Assembly: GCF_013385985.1 (NCBI RefSeq)
Contig: NZ_JACAOY010000023.1
Coordinates: 172,267 to 235,101, forward strand
Origin: Pseudomonas sp. B6002
GTDB lineage: Bacteria > Pseudomonadota > Gammaproteobacteria > Pseudomonadales > Pseudomonadaceae
Reading direction: 5' to 3'
Length of the DNA stretch: 62,835 nt
Shown: piece by piece, positions 29,057 through 39,200 of the stretch
How the letters are laid out: every line of letters starts with the position of its first letter
Numbering within the stretch: position 1 is the first letter of the stretch
Position numbers and translations under genes: made by a program
Notes under the pieces: generated by a model
The model's input: only the letters and a program-made list of their open reading frames with translations
Databases searched by the model: none
Told to the model about the DNA's origin: nothing

Positions 29057-30082
29057 TTAAGAAACCAGGCTCGCCTTGACCAGCTTGGCCTGCTCGTCAG
29101 CGTGGTAAGAGGAGCGCACCAGCGGGCCCGAGGCCACGTTCTTGAAGCCCATCTTGTAACCTTCCTCGGCGAACCAGGCGAAGGTGTCCGGGTGCACGAA
29201 ACGCTGCACCGGCAAGTGACTGCGGGACGGCTGCAGGTACTGGCCCAGGGTCAGCATGTCGATGTCGTGTTCGCGCATGCGCTTCATGACTTCGATGACT
29301 TCCTCGTCGGTCTCGCCCAGGCCCAGCATCAAGCCGGACTTGGTTGGAACGTGAGGCATCATCTGCTTGAACTTCTGCAGCAGGGTCAACGACCACTGGT
29401 AGTCCGAACCCGGGCGCGCAGCCTTGTACAGGCGTGGCACGGTTTCCAGGTTGTGGTTGAACACATCCGGCGGCTCGGCGGCGGTGATTTCCAGCGCCAC
29501 GTCCATACGGCCACGGTAGTCCGGCACCAGGGTTTCGAGCATCACGTTCGGCGACAGCTTGCGGATCTCGCGGATGCAGTCGGCAAAGTGCTGGGCACCG
29601 CCGTCACGCAGGTCGTCGCGGTCTACCGAGGTGATCACCACGTACTTGAGACGCAGGTCGGCGATGGCGATGGCCAGGCTTTCCGGCTCGTTGACGTCCA
29701 GTGGCTTCGGACGGCCGTGGCCGACGTCGCAGAACGGGCAACGACGGGTGCAGATGTCACCCATGATCATGAAGGTGGCGGTGCCGCCGGAGAAGCACTC
29801 GCCCAGGTTCGGGCAGGACGCTTCTTCGCACACGCTGTGCAGCTTGTGCTTACGCAGCAGGGCCTTGATACGGTCGACTTCCGGCGAAACCGGGATGCGC
29901 ACGCGGATCCAGTCGGGCTTCTTCGGCAGTTCGGTGGTCGGAATGATCTTCACCGGGATGCGTGCAACCTTCTCGGCGCCGCGCAGCTTGACGCCGGCTT
30001 CCACCTTGGCACGCGGGGCCGGGGCCGGACGGTCTGTAACGTCCACCGTCGGGATCATGGTTTGCACTGCATCAGTAGTCAT
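29057..30082 (-). CDS. lipA: lipoyl synthase
   Basis: The 341-residue radical-SAM enzyme inserts two sulfurs into octanoyl groups on lipoyl domains. The SAM-cluster motif is [13 protein letters not shown], and the auxiliary cluster Cys are in [19 protein letters not shown] near the C-terminus is the conserved RSS motif. An N-terminal extension of about 45 residues is typical of Pseudomonas. It is translated right after lipB (two-base gap), which makes its octanoylated substrate. Confidence 0.96.
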   Translation of the reverse strand: MTTDAVQTMIPTVDVTDRPAPAPRAKVEAGVKLRGAEKVARIPVKIIPTTELPKKPDWIRVRIPVSPEVDRIKALLRKHKLHSVCEEASCPNLGECFSGGTATFMIMGDICTRRCPFCDVGHGRPKPLDVNEPESLAIAIADLRLKYVVITSVDRDDLRDGGAQHFADCIREIRKLSPNVMLETLVPDYRGRMDVALEITAAEPPDVFNHNLETVPRLYKAARPGSDYQWSLTLLQKFKQMMPHVPTKSGLMLGLGETDEEVIEVMKRMREHDIDMLTLGQYLQPSRSHLPVQRFVHPDTFAWFAEEGYKMGFKNVASGPLVRSSYHADEQAKLVKASLVS

Positions 30083-30084
30083 AA

Positions 30085-30732
30085 TCAGTCGATTCCGCCC
30101 GTAAGGGTCGTCTGCTCAGCATAGTCGAGGTGTTTGACGAGCTGCGCACGCAGCCGGGCACTAACCTCGGCAAATTTAATCGGTGTGGCGTGCTCGCTCA
30201 GTTGGGTCATGGCCAGTCCGGCATAGCCGCACGGGTTGATCCGCCGGAACGGCGCCAGGTCCATGTCCACGTTCAGGGCCAGGCCGTGAAAGGAACAACC
30301 GTGGCGGATACGCAGCCCCAGGGAGGCGATTTTCGCGCCGTCCACATACACACCCGGGGCATCGGGCTTGGCCGCAGCGGTCACGCCGTAGCTGGCCAGC
30401 AGCTCGATCAGGCAGGCCTCCATGCGGGTGACCAGGTCACGCACGCCAAACCCCAGCTTGCGCACATCCAGCAGCAGGTACGCCACCAGTTGGCCGGGCC
30501 CATGGTAAGTCACTTGGCCACCTCGGTCGACCTGCACCACCGGAATATCTCCCGGCAGCAGCAGGTGTTCGGCCTTGCCGGCCTGGCCCTGGGTGAACAC
30601 CGGCGGGTGTTCCACCAGCCAGATCTCATCGGGAGCCGAGGTGCCGCGCTCGTTGGTGAACCGTTGCATGGCGTGCCAGACGGGCTCGTAGTCCATCCGG
30701 CCGAGCTCGCGAAAGCCCAGGACATGAGACAT
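30085..30732 (-). CDS. lipB: octanoyl-ACP:protein octanoyltransferase
   Basis: The 215-residue enzyme transfers octanoate from ACP to lipoyl domains. Conserved parts are [19 protein letters not shown] and [24 protein letters not shown], which contains the catalytic Lys and the HGLALN motif. The active-site Cys is in [12 protein letters not shown]. The ATG overlaps the ybeD stop by one base (TGATG), so translation is coupled. I take 30732 rather than the GTG at 30735. Confidence 0.95.
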   Translation of the reverse strand: MSHVLGFRELGRMDYEPVWHAMQRFTNERGTSAPDEIWLVEHPPVFTQGQAGKAEHLLLPGDIPVVQVDRGGQVTYHGPGQLVAYLLLDVRKLGFGVRDLVTRMEACLIELLASYGVTAAAKPDAPGVYVDGAKIASLGLRIRHGCSFHGLALNVDMDLAPFRRINPCGYAGLAMTQLSEHATPIKFAEVSARLRAQLVKHLDYAEQTTLTGGID

Positions 30733-31013
30733 CACAACACCATGTGCACGAAGCCAGTGGCCCGCAGTTCGCTGTTGATGTTGTAGAGCTGGTCCTGATC
30801 CGTCGCAACGATGTGCAACTGGATCGTGGTGTATTTGCCGGTGGAGCTTTGACGCTCGTCCACGCGGTTGTCGTTGATCGTCGCGTATTTGCGCACGATC
30901 TCGAGAATCTTGTCCTTGCGGCCCACGCCGGTATCGCTGATCACCTTGACGGGATAATCCGTCACTGGGAATTCGATCTTCGGCGCCTTTACTTCTACTT
31001 CTTTATCGGTCAT
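30732..31013 (-). CDS. ybeD: YbeD/DUF493 protein
   Basis: The 93-residue protein belongs to DUF493, an ACT-like fold ([38 protein letters not shown]). Its conserved place upstream of lipB suggests a regulatory role in lipoate or acyl metabolism, but none is shown. It starts the ybeD-lipB-lipA operon, just downstream of the dacC terminator. Confidence 0.93.
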   Translation of the reverse strand: MTDKEVEVKAPKIEFPVTDYPVKVISDTGVGRKDKILEIVRKYATINDNRVDERQSSTGKYTTIQLHIVATDQDQLYNINSELRATGFVHMVL

Positions 31014-31052
31014 GGCGTAACGGCCTCGTAAGCGTAAGCCGTGGCGACGGGC

Positions 31053-31083
31053 AAAGCCCCGTGTCGGATCAACACGGGGCTTT
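31053..31083 (-). terminator. terminator after dacC
   Basis: A perfect 12-base stem (31053-31064 with 31072-31083) has a 7-base loop. The arms begin and end with AAA/TTT, so on the minus strand the stem ends in TTT. It lies between dacC and ybeD and should isolate the lipoate operon. Confidence 0.75.
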
Positions 31084-31097
31084 GCAGGTGCACACTA

Positions 31098-32255
31098 TCA
31101 GTTGAACAAGCTGTAGAAGAATAGACGGATGCTATCCCACACGCGGCGGAAGATACCACCTTCGTCGACAGCGTCCAGGGCGATCAGGTCGGCGCTGTGC
31201 ACCACTTTGTCGTCCAGTTTGACTTCAACCTTGCCGATCACGTCGCCCTTGGCGATTGGCGCAACCAGCTGCGGGTTCATGGTCATGCTGGCAGCGAGCT
31301 TTTTCAGCTGGCCTTTAGGCATGGTCAGGGTCAGGTCTTCCGCCAGGCCGGCTTTGACCTGGTGGGTTGCGCCCTTCCATACCGGTGCCTGCGCCAGCTC
31401 GGTGCCCTTCTGGTAGAAGGTCTGGGTTTCGAAGAAACGGAAACCGTAGGTCAGCAGTTTTTGCGTTTCGGCCGCACGGGCCTGCTCGCTGTTGGTGCCG
31501 AAGACCACGGCAATCAGGCGCTGGCCATCACGTACAGCGGACGACACCATGCAGTAGCCGGCTTCTTCGGTGTGGCCGGTTTTCAGACCGTCGACGGTCT
31601 TGTCACGCCACAGCAACAGGTTGCGGTTAGGCTGCTTGATGTTGTTCCAGAAGAACTCCTTCTGGGAGTAGATGGCGTAGTGCACCGGGTCGACACGGAT
31701 GATCGCGCGGGCCAGGATCGCCATGTCGTGAGCCGACGAGTAGTGCTCCGGGTTCGGCAGGCCGGTCGGGTTCATGAAGTGGCTGTTGGTCATGCCCAGG
31801 TCGGCCACGGTTTTGTTCATCATGTCGGCGAACGCGTCTTCACTGCCGGCGATGTGCTCGGACAGAGCCACGCTGGCGTCGTTACCCGACTGAATGATGA
31901 TGCCGTGCAGCAGGTCACTCACCGTCACCTGCGAACCTACCTTGATGAACATCCGCGAACCGCCGGTGCGCCAGGCGTTTTCGCTGACGGTGACCGGGTC
32001 GTTCTCGCCGATCTGACCGCGACGGATTTCCAGGGTCGCGATGTAGGCCGTCATCAGTTTGGTCAGGCTGGCAGGGGGCAGGCGCTGGTCACCGTTGTTC
32101 TCGACCAGCACGTTGCCGCTGGCGGCATCCATGAGGACCCAGGCCTTGGCGGCCAGTTGCGGGGAAGCCGGCACCATTTCAACCGCCCAGGCGGCCGGGG
32201 TGATGATCAGCGAAAGAAGCAGGCACGTGCGTTTGGCTAAGGTGGTGATGTTCAT
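31098..32255 (-). CDS. dacC: D-alanyl-D-alanine carboxypeptidase (PBP5/6)
   Basis: The 385-residue PBP5-type enzyme trims the terminal D-Ala from murein pentapeptides. It has a signal peptide (to AWAVE), the SxxK motif SLTKLM, SGN in QSGNDASV, and KTG in DGLKTGHTEEAG. The C-terminal domain ends in an amphipathic helix (DSIRLFFYSLFN) for membrane attachment. E. coli calls it dacA; Pseudomonas usage is dacC, from memory. It lies after rlpA with a 184-base gap, so it may have its own promoter. Confidence 0.95.
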   Translation of the reverse strand: MNITTLAKRTCLLLSLIITPAAWAVEMVPASPQLAAKAWVLMDAASGNVLVENNGDQRLPPASLTKLMTAYIATLEIRRGQIGENDPVTVSENAWRTGGSRMFIKVGSQVTVSDLLHGIIIQSGNDASVALSEHIAGSEDAFADMMNKTVADLGMTNSHFMNPTGLPNPEHYSSAHDMAILARAIIRVDPVHYAIYSQKEFFWNNIKQPNRNLLLWRDKTVDGLKTGHTEEAGYCMVSSAVRDGQRLIAVVFGTNSEQARAAETQKLLTYGFRFFETQTFYQKGTELAQAPVWKGATHQVKAGLAEDLTLTMPKGQLKKLAASMTMNPQLVAPIAKGDVIGKVEVKLDDKVVHSADLIALDAVDEGGIFRRVWDSIRLFFYSLFN

Positions 32256-32439
32256 CCGTCTCTCGAAATTGCTTATGGAAACTTGCCCTCGCGGGCAAAA
32301 CTATTCAGACAGCCCGCTTCCAGACTGTCACGTGTTCGGTTGCCCGCTCACCCCTTGCCCCTGGGTTTTTATTGTTCAACGAGCCAACAACCAAGGTCCG
32401 GGCCCGCATGCGCGCCCGAGCCATCAATCCGTCTACTGC

Positions 32440-33438
32440 TTATTCTGCGGTGACCACACTGGGTTGCCCCAGGTTGGCCAGGCGCACGCTGTTCTGCACT
32501 TGTGCAACCTCGCTTGGCGAGCCGATCGGGCCCATGCGCACGCGGTGCAAGGTCTGCTGGTTACGCACGATGGAACTGATGAACACCGGCGCATTGACCA
32601 TGCCGCTGAGCTTGGACCTTAACAGTTCTGCCGCGTCCGGGTTGGCGAAAGCGCCGACCTGCAGGTATTGCCCACCGGCCATGGAGGCGCCCGGCGCTGC
32701 CTGGGGCACGACCACCGTATCCGGCGCGTGCTGCGCCGGTGGTGGGGTCCACTGTTCGATCTTGCCCGCCGACGCCGTCACTTGCGGTTGCGGGGTTTGC
32801 GGCTCGTTGAGCATCAACGGCGCCGGCTTGCCACGCTGGGCCCAGTACTGCGCCGGGTCGATACCTTCGACTTTCACGCGCGCCGTGCCGGTTTCGGCGT
32901 AACCGAGTTTCTTCGCGGCCGCGTAGGACAAGTCAATGATGCGGTCCGAATAGAACGGCCCACGGTCGTTGACCCGCAGGATCACCGTGCGGTTGTTGTC
33001 CAGGTTGGTCACCCGTACATAGCTGGGCAGTGGCAGGGTCTTGTGGGCCGCGCTCATGCCGTACAGGTCATACACTTCGCCGTTGGCGGTGTTCTGGCCA
33101 TGGAACTTGGTGCCATACCAGGACGCCGTGCCCGACTGGACATAGGTCTTGGAGTCTTGCAGCGGGAAATAGGTCTTGCCCAGCACGGTGTACGGGTTGG
33201 CCTTGTAGGCGCCGGTGTGCAGGGTTGGCGTGGCGTCCGGGATCTTCGAGACATCCACGTCCCACCACGGCGCGCCGTCTTTGTGCGCACGGTTGATGTC
33301 CAGGCCCGGCTGGGAACGGATGGCCGTACCGCCTGACTTCTGCGCCGGACCACGGCTGGTGGAGCAACTGACGACCAGCAGGGACAACGCGGCGAACGCC
33401 ACCAGCTTGAGCGGTTGTTTGATCGGCGATACCCGCAT
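32440..33438 (-). CDS. rlpA: septal-ring lytic transglycosylase RlpA
   Basis: The 332-residue outer-membrane lipoprotein (lipobox LVVSC, Cys25) has the RlpA double-psi barrel (about 100-195: GTASWYGTKFHGQNTANGE, RVNDRGPFYSDRIIDLSYAAAKKLG). A C-terminal SPOR domain follows (about 255-330). It cleaves naked glycan at the septum in P. aeruginosa. Its ATG overlaps the sltB1 stop by one base (TAATG), so the two are coupled. The 60 residues between signal peptide and barrel are divergent. Confidence 0.95.
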   Translation of the reverse strand: MRVSPIKQPLKLVAFAALSLLVVSCSTSRGPAQKSGGTAIRSQPGLDINRAHKDGAPWWDVDVSKIPDATPTLHTGAYKANPYTVLGKTYFPLQDSKTYVQSGTASWYGTKFHGQNTANGEVYDLYGMSAAHKTLPLPSYVRVTNLDNNRTVILRVNDRGPFYSDRIIDLSYAAAKKLGYAETGTARVKVEGIDPAQYWAQRGKPAPLMLNEPQTPQPQVTASAGKIEQWTPPPAQHAPDTVVVPQAAPGASMAGGQYLQVGAFANPDAAELLRSKLSGMVNAPVFISSIVRNQQTLHRVRMGPIGSPSEVAQVQNSVRLANLGQPSVVTAE

Positions 33439-34454
33439 TACTTGTTGCCCCGTGCTTGGACCAGCATGTCTGACAGCTGATGCACGGCCATGGCGTACAT
33501 CACACTGCGGTTATAACGCGTGATTGCGTAGAAATTCTTCAGGCCCATCCAGTATTCCGGGCCGTTTTCGCCTTCAAGGCGGAATGCCGTCACCGGCATG
33601 TCATCGCGTGGCGCATTCTGACTCGACCAGCCCAGCGCCCGCAACTCCCCGACCGTCTTGGCCGGCTCGATGCCCTGGGTCAGGCCTTCGTCGGCGCGCT
33701 CCCCGGACACCTCGGCGCGAATCACCACCGGTTCACCGGCCACCCAGCCATGGCGCTTGAAGTAGCTGGCCACGCTGCCAATGGCGTCGTCGGGGTTGCT
33801 CCAGATATTGATGTGGCCGTCACCGTCAAAGTCCACGGCATAGGCACGGAAGCTGCTCGGCATGAACTGCGGCAAGCCCATCGCCCCGGCGTAGGAACCC
33901 TTGAGGGTCAGCGGGTCGACCTGTTCTTCGCGGGCCAGCAGCAGGAATTCACGCAGTTCCTTGCGGAAAAACTCGGCACGCGGCGGGTAATCGAAGCCCA
34001 GGGTCGACAGGGCGTCGATCACCCGGTAGCTGCCAGTGTTGCGCCCGTAGAAGGTTTCGATACCGATGATGGCGACGATGACCTGGGCCGGCACGCCGTA
34101 TTCCTGCTCGGCGCGGGCCAGCACGGCTTCGTGCTGGCGCCAGAAGTCCACACCCCGCGCCACACGGGCGTCGGTGAGGAACATCGGGCGGTATTCTTTC
34201 CACTGCTTGACCCGCTCGGCGGGGCGTGAGATGGCGTCGAGAATCGCCTGCTTCTTCTGGGCTTCACGGAACACGCCCATCAGCTGCTCACCGGCAAAAC
34301 CGTAGTCGCGGGTCATTTCACCGACAAATTCGGCGACCTGAGGTGAGCCGTCGTAGTCACCGGCCTGCGCCTCTTGCGTCGCGCCCAGCAGCCCGATCAG
34401 GCCCATCCAGGACGCATGCCGAGTCGCCCAGCCGCGCATTACTTGCATTGACAT
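33438..34454 (-). CDS. sltB1: membrane-bound lytic murein transglycosylase B-type (SltB1)
   Basis: A signal peptide (to AQAG) leads into an MltB-type SLT_2 domain with catalytic Glu in IIGIETFYGRNTG and the MGLPQFMPSSFRAYAVDFDGD motif. No lipobox is seen, so it is soluble periplasmic. I prefer the ATG at 34454, with AAGGTGA upstream (338 residues); the ATG at 34484 would overlap rodA. It belongs to the mrdA-rodA elongation operon and can act on sites opened by PBP2. Confidence 0.92.
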   Translation of the reverse strand: MSMQVMRGWATRHASWMGLIGLLGATQEAQAGDYDGSPQVAEFVGEMTRDYGFAGEQLMGVFREAQKKQAILDAISRPAERVKQWKEYRPMFLTDARVARGVDFWRQHEAVLARAEQEYGVPAQVIVAIIGIETFYGRNTGSYRVIDALSTLGFDYPPRAEFFRKELREFLLLAREEQVDPLTLKGSYAGAMGLPQFMPSSFRAYAVDFDGDGHINIWSNPDDAIGSVASYFKRHGWVAGEPVVIRAEVSGERADEGLTQGIEPAKTVGELRALGWSSQNAPRDDMPVTAFRLEGENGPEYWMGLKNFYAITRYNRSVMYAMAVHQLSDMLVQARGNK

Positions 34455-34465
34455 CTTCACCTTAT

Positions 34466-35611
34466 TCAAACCTGTGCGATCCATTTGCGATGCGTATGAA
34501 TCGACATCAAAACCCCAAACGCTGACAGCAATGTCACCAGCGAAGTTCCGCCGTAGCTAATGAATGGCAACGGCACCCCAACCACCGGCAGCAGGCCACT
34601 GACCATACCGATGTTGACGAAAACATAAACAAAAAAGGTCATGGTCAGGCTGCCCGCCAGCAACTTGCCGAACAGCGTCTGCGCCTGGGCGGTGATCACC
34701 AGCCCGCGACCGATCAGTAGCAAATAAATCAACAGCAACGCGCAAATGCCCACCAGGCCGAACTCTTCGCCCATCACCGCAATGATGAAGTCGGTGTGGC
34801 TTTCCGGCAGGAAGTCCAGGTGCGACTGGGTACCCAGCAGCCAGCCTTTACCAAATACGCCGCCGGAACCGATCGCCGCCTTCGACTGGATGATGTTCCA
34901 GCCGGTGCCCAGCGGGTCGCTCTCCGGGTCGAGGAACGTGAGGATCCGTTGCTTCTGGTAGTCGTGCATAAAGAAGAACCACATCGCCACGGCCACTGGC
35001 ACGGCGGCGGCCAGCACGCTGAGGATCCAGCGCCAGCGCAAACCGCCCATGAACAGCACGAACGCGCCGCCCGCGAGGATCAGCAAAGAAGTCCCGAGGT
35101 CCGGCTGGCGCACGATCAGAATGAACGGCACGCCGATCAGGATCAGGCTGATGCCCACGTGCTTGAGCTGTGGCGGCAAGGTGCGCTTGGACAGGTACCA
35201 GGCGATAGTCGCCGGCATTAAAATCTTCATGAATTCCGACGGCTGGAAGCGAATCACCCCCGGGATGTTGATCCAGCGGGTCGCACCCATGGCGTTGTGG
35301 CCCATCACGTCCACCACCACCAGCAGCAACACGCCGGCCACGTAGCCCAGCGGCACCCAGCGCGCCATGAAACGCGGCTCCAGCTGGGCGATCACCACCA
35401 TCGACAACAGGCCCAGGCCGAACGACGACGCTTGCTTGATCAGCAGGTCCCAGTTCTTGCCGCTGGCCGAATACAGCACGAACAGGCTGCCGGCCGCCAG
35501 GGTCAGCAGCAGGATCAGCAACGGGCCATCAATGTGCATGCGCTGCAGCAGCGTCGCACGGCGACGCATCACGTCCTCGCTGGAGAGGATGCGGTCAAAA
35601 TTACTCTTCAC
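34466..35611 (-). CDS. rodA: SEDS peptidoglycan glycosyltransferase RodA
   Basis: This integral membrane protein (about ten helices) polymerises glycan for side-wall growth with PBP2. SEDS signatures are IRFQPSEFMKI, RQPDLGTSLL, GEEFGLVG and PFISYGGTSLVT. The start is not certain: GTG at 35611 overlaps the mrdA stop by 11 bases and gives 381 residues, while ATG at 35569 has GAGGA upstream and gives 367 residues, the length I recall for P. aeruginosa. Confidence 0.93.
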   Translation of the reverse strand: MKSNFDRILSSEDVMRRRATLLQRMHIDGPLLILLLTLAAGSLFVLYSASGKNWDLLIKQASSFGLGLLSMVVIAQLEPRFMARWVPLGYVAGVLLLVVVDVMGHNAMGATRWINIPGVIRFQPSEFMKILMPATIAWYLSKRTLPPQLKHVGISLILIGVPFILIVRQPDLGTSLLILAGGAFVLFMGGLRWRWILSVLAAAVPVAVAMWFFFMHDYQKQRILTFLDPESDPLGTGWNIIQSKAAIGSGGVFGKGWLLGTQSHLDFLPESHTDFIIAVMGEEFGLVGICALLLIYLLLIGRGLVITAQAQTLFGKLLAGSLTMTFFVYVFVNIGMVSGLLPVVGVPLPFISYGGTSLVTLLSAFGVLMSIHTHRKWIAQV

Positions 35612-37499
35612 GGGCCGTAACCTCGGTGCTTGAAGGGGGGCCGCCATATTCGGGTTTGAGCCTGCCGTCGTCGGCCAACAGCCAGGCGTCCATCACTTGA
35701 CGCACCACAGGCGCCGCGACGCCAGAGCCGGACTCGCCGTTCTCGACCATCACCGCCACCACGATCTTCGGATCGTCGGCCGGCGCGAAGCCGACAAACA
35801 AGGCGTGGTCACGGTGGCGCTCCTGAACCTTGGAGCGGTCATATTTCTCGCCTTGCTTGATCGCGACCACCTGGGCCGTACCACTCTTGCCGGCAATACG
35901 GTATTGCGCACCGACGGCCGCCTTGCGCGCGGTGCCCCGGGCGCCGTGCATCACCTGCTGCATGCCGTGGTTGACCTTGGTCCAGTCGGACGGGTCACGC
36001 AGCACGATGTCGGCAATCGGGTTCTCGTCCACCGGCTTCTCGCCTTCGATGGTCTTGGCCAGGTGCGGGCGGTTCCAGATGCCCTTGTTCGCCACCAGCG
36101 CTGTGGCCTGAGCCAGTTGCAACGGCGTGGCCTGCATGTAGCCCTGGCCGATCCCGAGGATCAGGGTTTCACCCGGGAACCACGCCTGGCGGCGGGTCGC
36201 CCGTTTCCATTCCCGTGACGGCATCAAGCCAGGTGATTCTTCGAACATGTCCAGGGAGACTTTCTGGCCGAGGCCGAACTTGCCCATGTAGGCAGACAGG
36301 CGATCGATCCCCAGCTTGTGGGCCAGGTCGTAAAAATAGGTGTCGTTGGAGCGCATGATCGCGGTGTCCAGGTCGACATAGCCGTCACCGGTGCGGTTCC
36401 AGTTACGGTATTTGTGGTCGTAGTTGGGCAGCATGTAATAGCCCGGGTCGAACACCCGACTGGACGCCGTGACCACGCCCGCATCCAGGCCGGCAATCGC
36501 CACCGCAGGCTTGATCGTCGAGCCAGGCGGGTACAGGCCGCGCAGTACGCGGTTGAACAGCGGCCGGTCGATGGAATCACGCAGCTCGGCGTACGCCTTG
36601 AAGCTGATGCCGGTCACGAACAGGTTGGGGTCGAAACTCGGCTGGCTGACCATGGCCAATACTTCACCCGTGGTCGGGTCCAGCGCCACTACCGCACCCC
36701 GCCGACCACCCAGGGCCATTTCCGCGGCTTCCTGCAGCTTGATGTCCAGGCTCAGCACGATGTCCTTGCCCGGCACCGGGTCGGTGCGCTTGAGCACACG
36801 CAGCACGCGGCCACGGGCGTTGGTCTCGACTTCTTCGTAACCCACCTGGCCGTGCAGCTCGGGCTCGTAGAAGCGCTCGATGCCGGTCTTGCCGATATGG
36901 TGGGTGCCGCTGTAGTTGACCGGGTCGAGGGTCTTCAGCTCTTTCTCGTTGATCCGCCCCATGTAGCCGACGGAGTGGGCAAAGTGCGGCCCTTGCGGGT
37001 AATGCCGCACCAACTGCGCCACCACCTCAACACCGGGCAGGCGGAACTGGTTCACCGCGATGCGCGCGATCTGCTCTTCAGTCAGCTCAAACAGGATCGG
37101 CACCGGCTCGAACGGCCGGCGCCCCTGTTTCATGCGCTTCTCGAAGATCACCCGGTCTTCCGGCGTCAGTTGCAGCACCTCGACGATCACATCGAGGATC
37201 TGCTGCCAGTCGCCGGATCGCTCGCGGGTCATGCTCAGGCTGAAGCTGGGCCGGTTGTCCGCGACCACCACGCCATTGCGGTCGAAGATCAGCCCGCGCG
37301 TCGGCGGAATCGGCTGCACGTGCACCCGATTGTTCTCCGACAGCGTGGAGTGATAGTCGTACTGGATCACCTGCAGGAAATACAGGCGCGCAATCAGCAC
37401 GCCCAATAAGGCCACCACCAGGATTGCGCCAAACACCACGCGCGCGCGTACAAGACGTGCGTCTTTCTCGTGGTCCTTGATGCGGATCGGCTGGGTCAT
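35601..37499 (-). CDS. mrdA: penicillin-binding protein 2
   Basis: The 632-residue class B PBP is the transpeptidase of the elongasome. It has one N-terminal membrane helix (about 20-40), a pedestal domain, and the transpeptidase domain with SxxK in PPGSTIKPAVAI, SxN in MRSNDTYFYDLA and KSG in IAGKSGTAQVVA. It pairs with RodA, which overlaps its 3' end. rlmH lies 15 bases upstream. Confidence 0.96.
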   Translation of the reverse strand: MTQPIRIKDHEKDARLVRARVVFGAILVVALLGVLIARLYFLQVIQYDYHSTLSENNRVHVQPIPPTRGLIFDRNGVVVADNRPSFSLSMTRERSGDWQQILDVIVEVLQLTPEDRVIFEKRMKQGRRPFEPVPILFELTEEQIARIAVNQFRLPGVEVVAQLVRHYPQGPHFAHSVGYMGRINEKELKTLDPVNYSGTHHIGKTGIERFYEPELHGQVGYEEVETNARGRVLRVLKRTDPVPGKDIVLSLDIKLQEAAEMALGGRRGAVVALDPTTGEVLAMVSQPSFDPNLFVTGISFKAYAELRDSIDRPLFNRVLRGLYPPGSTIKPAVAIAGLDAGVVTASSRVFDPGYYMLPNYDHKYRNWNRTGDGYVDLDTAIMRSNDTYFYDLAHKLGIDRLSAYMGKFGLGQKVSLDMFEESPGLMPSREWKRATRRQAWFPGETLILGIGQGYMQATPLQLAQATALVANKGIWNRPHLAKTIEGEKPVDENPIADIVLRDPSDWTKVNHGMQQVMHGARGTARKAAVGAQYRIAGKSGTAQVVAIKQGEKYDRSKVQERHRDHALFVGFAPADDPKIVVAVMVENGESGSGVAAPVVRQVMDAWLLADDGRLKPEYGGPPSSTEVTAREE

Positions 37500-37514
37500 C
37501 GGGAGGGGCGCAGA

Positions 37515-37982
37515 TTATTTGTGATAAGGGTGCCCGGACAGAACTGTCCAGGCGCGATACAGCTGTTCACCGATCAGGATGCGTACCAGCGGGTGCGGCA
37601 GCGTGAGCGCCGACAGCGACCAGCGCTGGTCCGCCCGCGCACAGACTTCCGGCGCCAGCCCTTCGGGGCCGCCGACCATGAAGTTGACCGTGCGCGAGTC
37701 CAGGCGCCAGCGGTCCAGTTCCACCGCCAACTGCTCGGTGCTCCAGGGTTTGCCGTGCACTTCTAGGGTGACGATGCGCTCGTTGGGGCCGACCTTGGCC
37801 AACATGGCTTCGCCTTCCTGACGGATAAAGCGCGCCACATCGGCATTCTTGCCCCGGGTGTTGAGCGGTATCTCTACCAGTTCAAGAGACAGCTCAGCGG
37901 GCAGACGCTTGGCGTACTCGTGCCAGCCTTCTTCCACCCACTTGGGCATGCGTGAACCGACAGCAATCAGACGCAGGCGCAC
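37515..37982 (-). CDS. rlmH: 23S rRNA pseudouridine-1915 methyltransferase
   Basis: The 155-residue SPOUT methyltransferase N3-methylates the pseudouridine at 1915 of 23S rRNA. The SAM-binding knot is visible in [13 protein letters not shown] and [18 protein letters not shown], ending GHPYHK. It is nine bases after rsfS; the pair links ribosome function to the cell-elongation genes. Confidence 0.96.
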
Positions 37983-37991
37983 AGCCGTTCC

Positions 37992-38486
37992 TTATTCCTG
38001 GTCTTTGTTCAGCTTGTCGAAGTGCGCGTGGCCCACTTCCGGGCTGTGGTGCTTGCCATCGGCGGCACGGCTCTGCTCGGCGCCTTTCCACAGACGCTCC
38101 AGGTCGTAGAACTGGCGAGCGTTGGAAGTCATCATGTGAACGATCACGTCGTCCATGTCCAGCAGCACCCAGTCGCTGTCGCCCTTGCCTTCTTCACCCA
38201 GCGGCTTGACGCCTTGGGCTTTGACGGCTTCGCGGACTTTGTCGAGCATCGCGCCGATCTGACGGTTCGAGGTACCGGTGGCGATGATCATGTAGTCGGT
38301 GATGCTCTGCTTGTCGCGCACGTCCAGCACCTGGATGTCCTGGGCTTTCACGTCTTCCAGGGCAGCCACGGCCACTTTTACCAGCTCTTCGCCCGCCAGC
38401 TCAGGGCCGGTGTGGGCTTCAACTGGCAGCGGGGCGCTTTTGAACGTGCCTTTGCGCTTAACTTTGCTTACGTCTTTGTTCGTCAT
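37992..38486 (-). CDS. rsfS: ribosome silencing factor RsfS
   Basis: RsfS binds ribosomal protein uL14 and blocks subunit joining when nutrients are scarce. The core (about residues 35-135) has DVRDKQSITDYMIIATGTSNRQ and GDSDWVLLDMDDVIVHMM. At 164 residues it is longer than the usual 105-120, with a basic N-terminal extension of about 30 (VSKVKRKGTFK) and a His/Lys-rich C-terminal tail. It lies between nadD and rlmH. Confidence 0.94.
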   Translation of the reverse strand: MTNKDVSKVKRKGTFKSAPLPVEAHTGPELAGEELVKVAVAALEDVKAQDIQVLDVRDKQSITDYMIIATGTSNRQIGAMLDKVREAVKAQGVKPLGEEGKGDSDWVLLDMDDVIVHMMTSNARQFYDLERLWKGAEQSRAADGKHHSPEVGHAHFDKLNKDQE

Positions 38487-38555
38487 ATAAAACTCGTTTT
38501 GCTCGTATGTTCGGGCGCTCGCTGTACGACTGTACGTACGTTCAAGCGCGCCTTT

Positions 38556-39200
38556 TCAGTTCGACGCACGGTAAAGCCCGTGCGCATCGATGTAGGCCAG
38601 GACCGCGTCAGGCACCAGGAAACGTACCGACTTCCCGCTGGCCAGCAGTTGACGGATCTGGGTGGCGGACACCGCAAGCGGGGTCTGCCAGACGAATGCA
38701 ATATTCCCGTTCGGCCCGGTCAGGGCCAAGGGGTCACTTACCGACCGCGCGGCCAGCAGGTTGCGCAAGGCATCCGGCGGTTCGCTGTCGGCATCCGGGC
38801 GTTGCAAAACCAGGATGTGGCAATGCTGGAGGAGTTCCTCCCAGCGATGCCAAGAGGGCAGGCCGCAAAATGCGTCCCAGCCCAAAAGCAGAAACAACTG
38901 GTCATCCGCGGCCATTTCAGCGCGCATCACTTCCAGGGTATCGACAGTGTAGGACGGTTTATCACGCTTGAGCTCGTGGTCGTCCACCACCAACGGCGCA
39001 ATGCCGTCCACTGCCAGGCGCACCATTTCCAGGCGCTGCTGCGGCGACACCTGCGGGGTATCGCGGTGCGGTGGCCGGGCGTTGGGCATCACCCGCAACT
39101 CATCCAGCGCGAGGGCATCCGCGACTTCCAGGGCACTGCGCAAATGGCCAATGTGCACGGGGTCGAAAGTACCGCCGAGCAGCCCGATGCGTTTACCCAT
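38556..39200 (-). CDS. nadD: nicotinate-mononucleotide adenylyltransferase
   Basis: The 214-residue enzyme adenylylates NaMN in NAD synthesis. The nucleotide-binding [12 protein letters not shown] and the C-terminal [10 protein letters not shown] motifs are intact. The ATG at 39200 overlaps the proA stop by one base (TGATG); the TTG at 39203 is an alternative. A 69-base gap before rsfS is the largest within this operon and may hold a promoter. Confidence 0.95.
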   Translation of the reverse strand: MGKRIGLLGGTFDPVHIGHLRSALEVADALALDELRVMPNARPPHRDTPQVSPQQRLEMVRLAVDGIAPLVVDDHELKRDKPSYTVDTLEVMRAEMAADDQLFLLLGWDAFCGLPSWHRWEELLQHCHILVLQRPDADSEPPDALRNLLAARSVSDPLALTGPNGNIAFVWQTPLAVSATQIRQLLASGKSVRFLVPDAVLAYIDAHGLYRASN

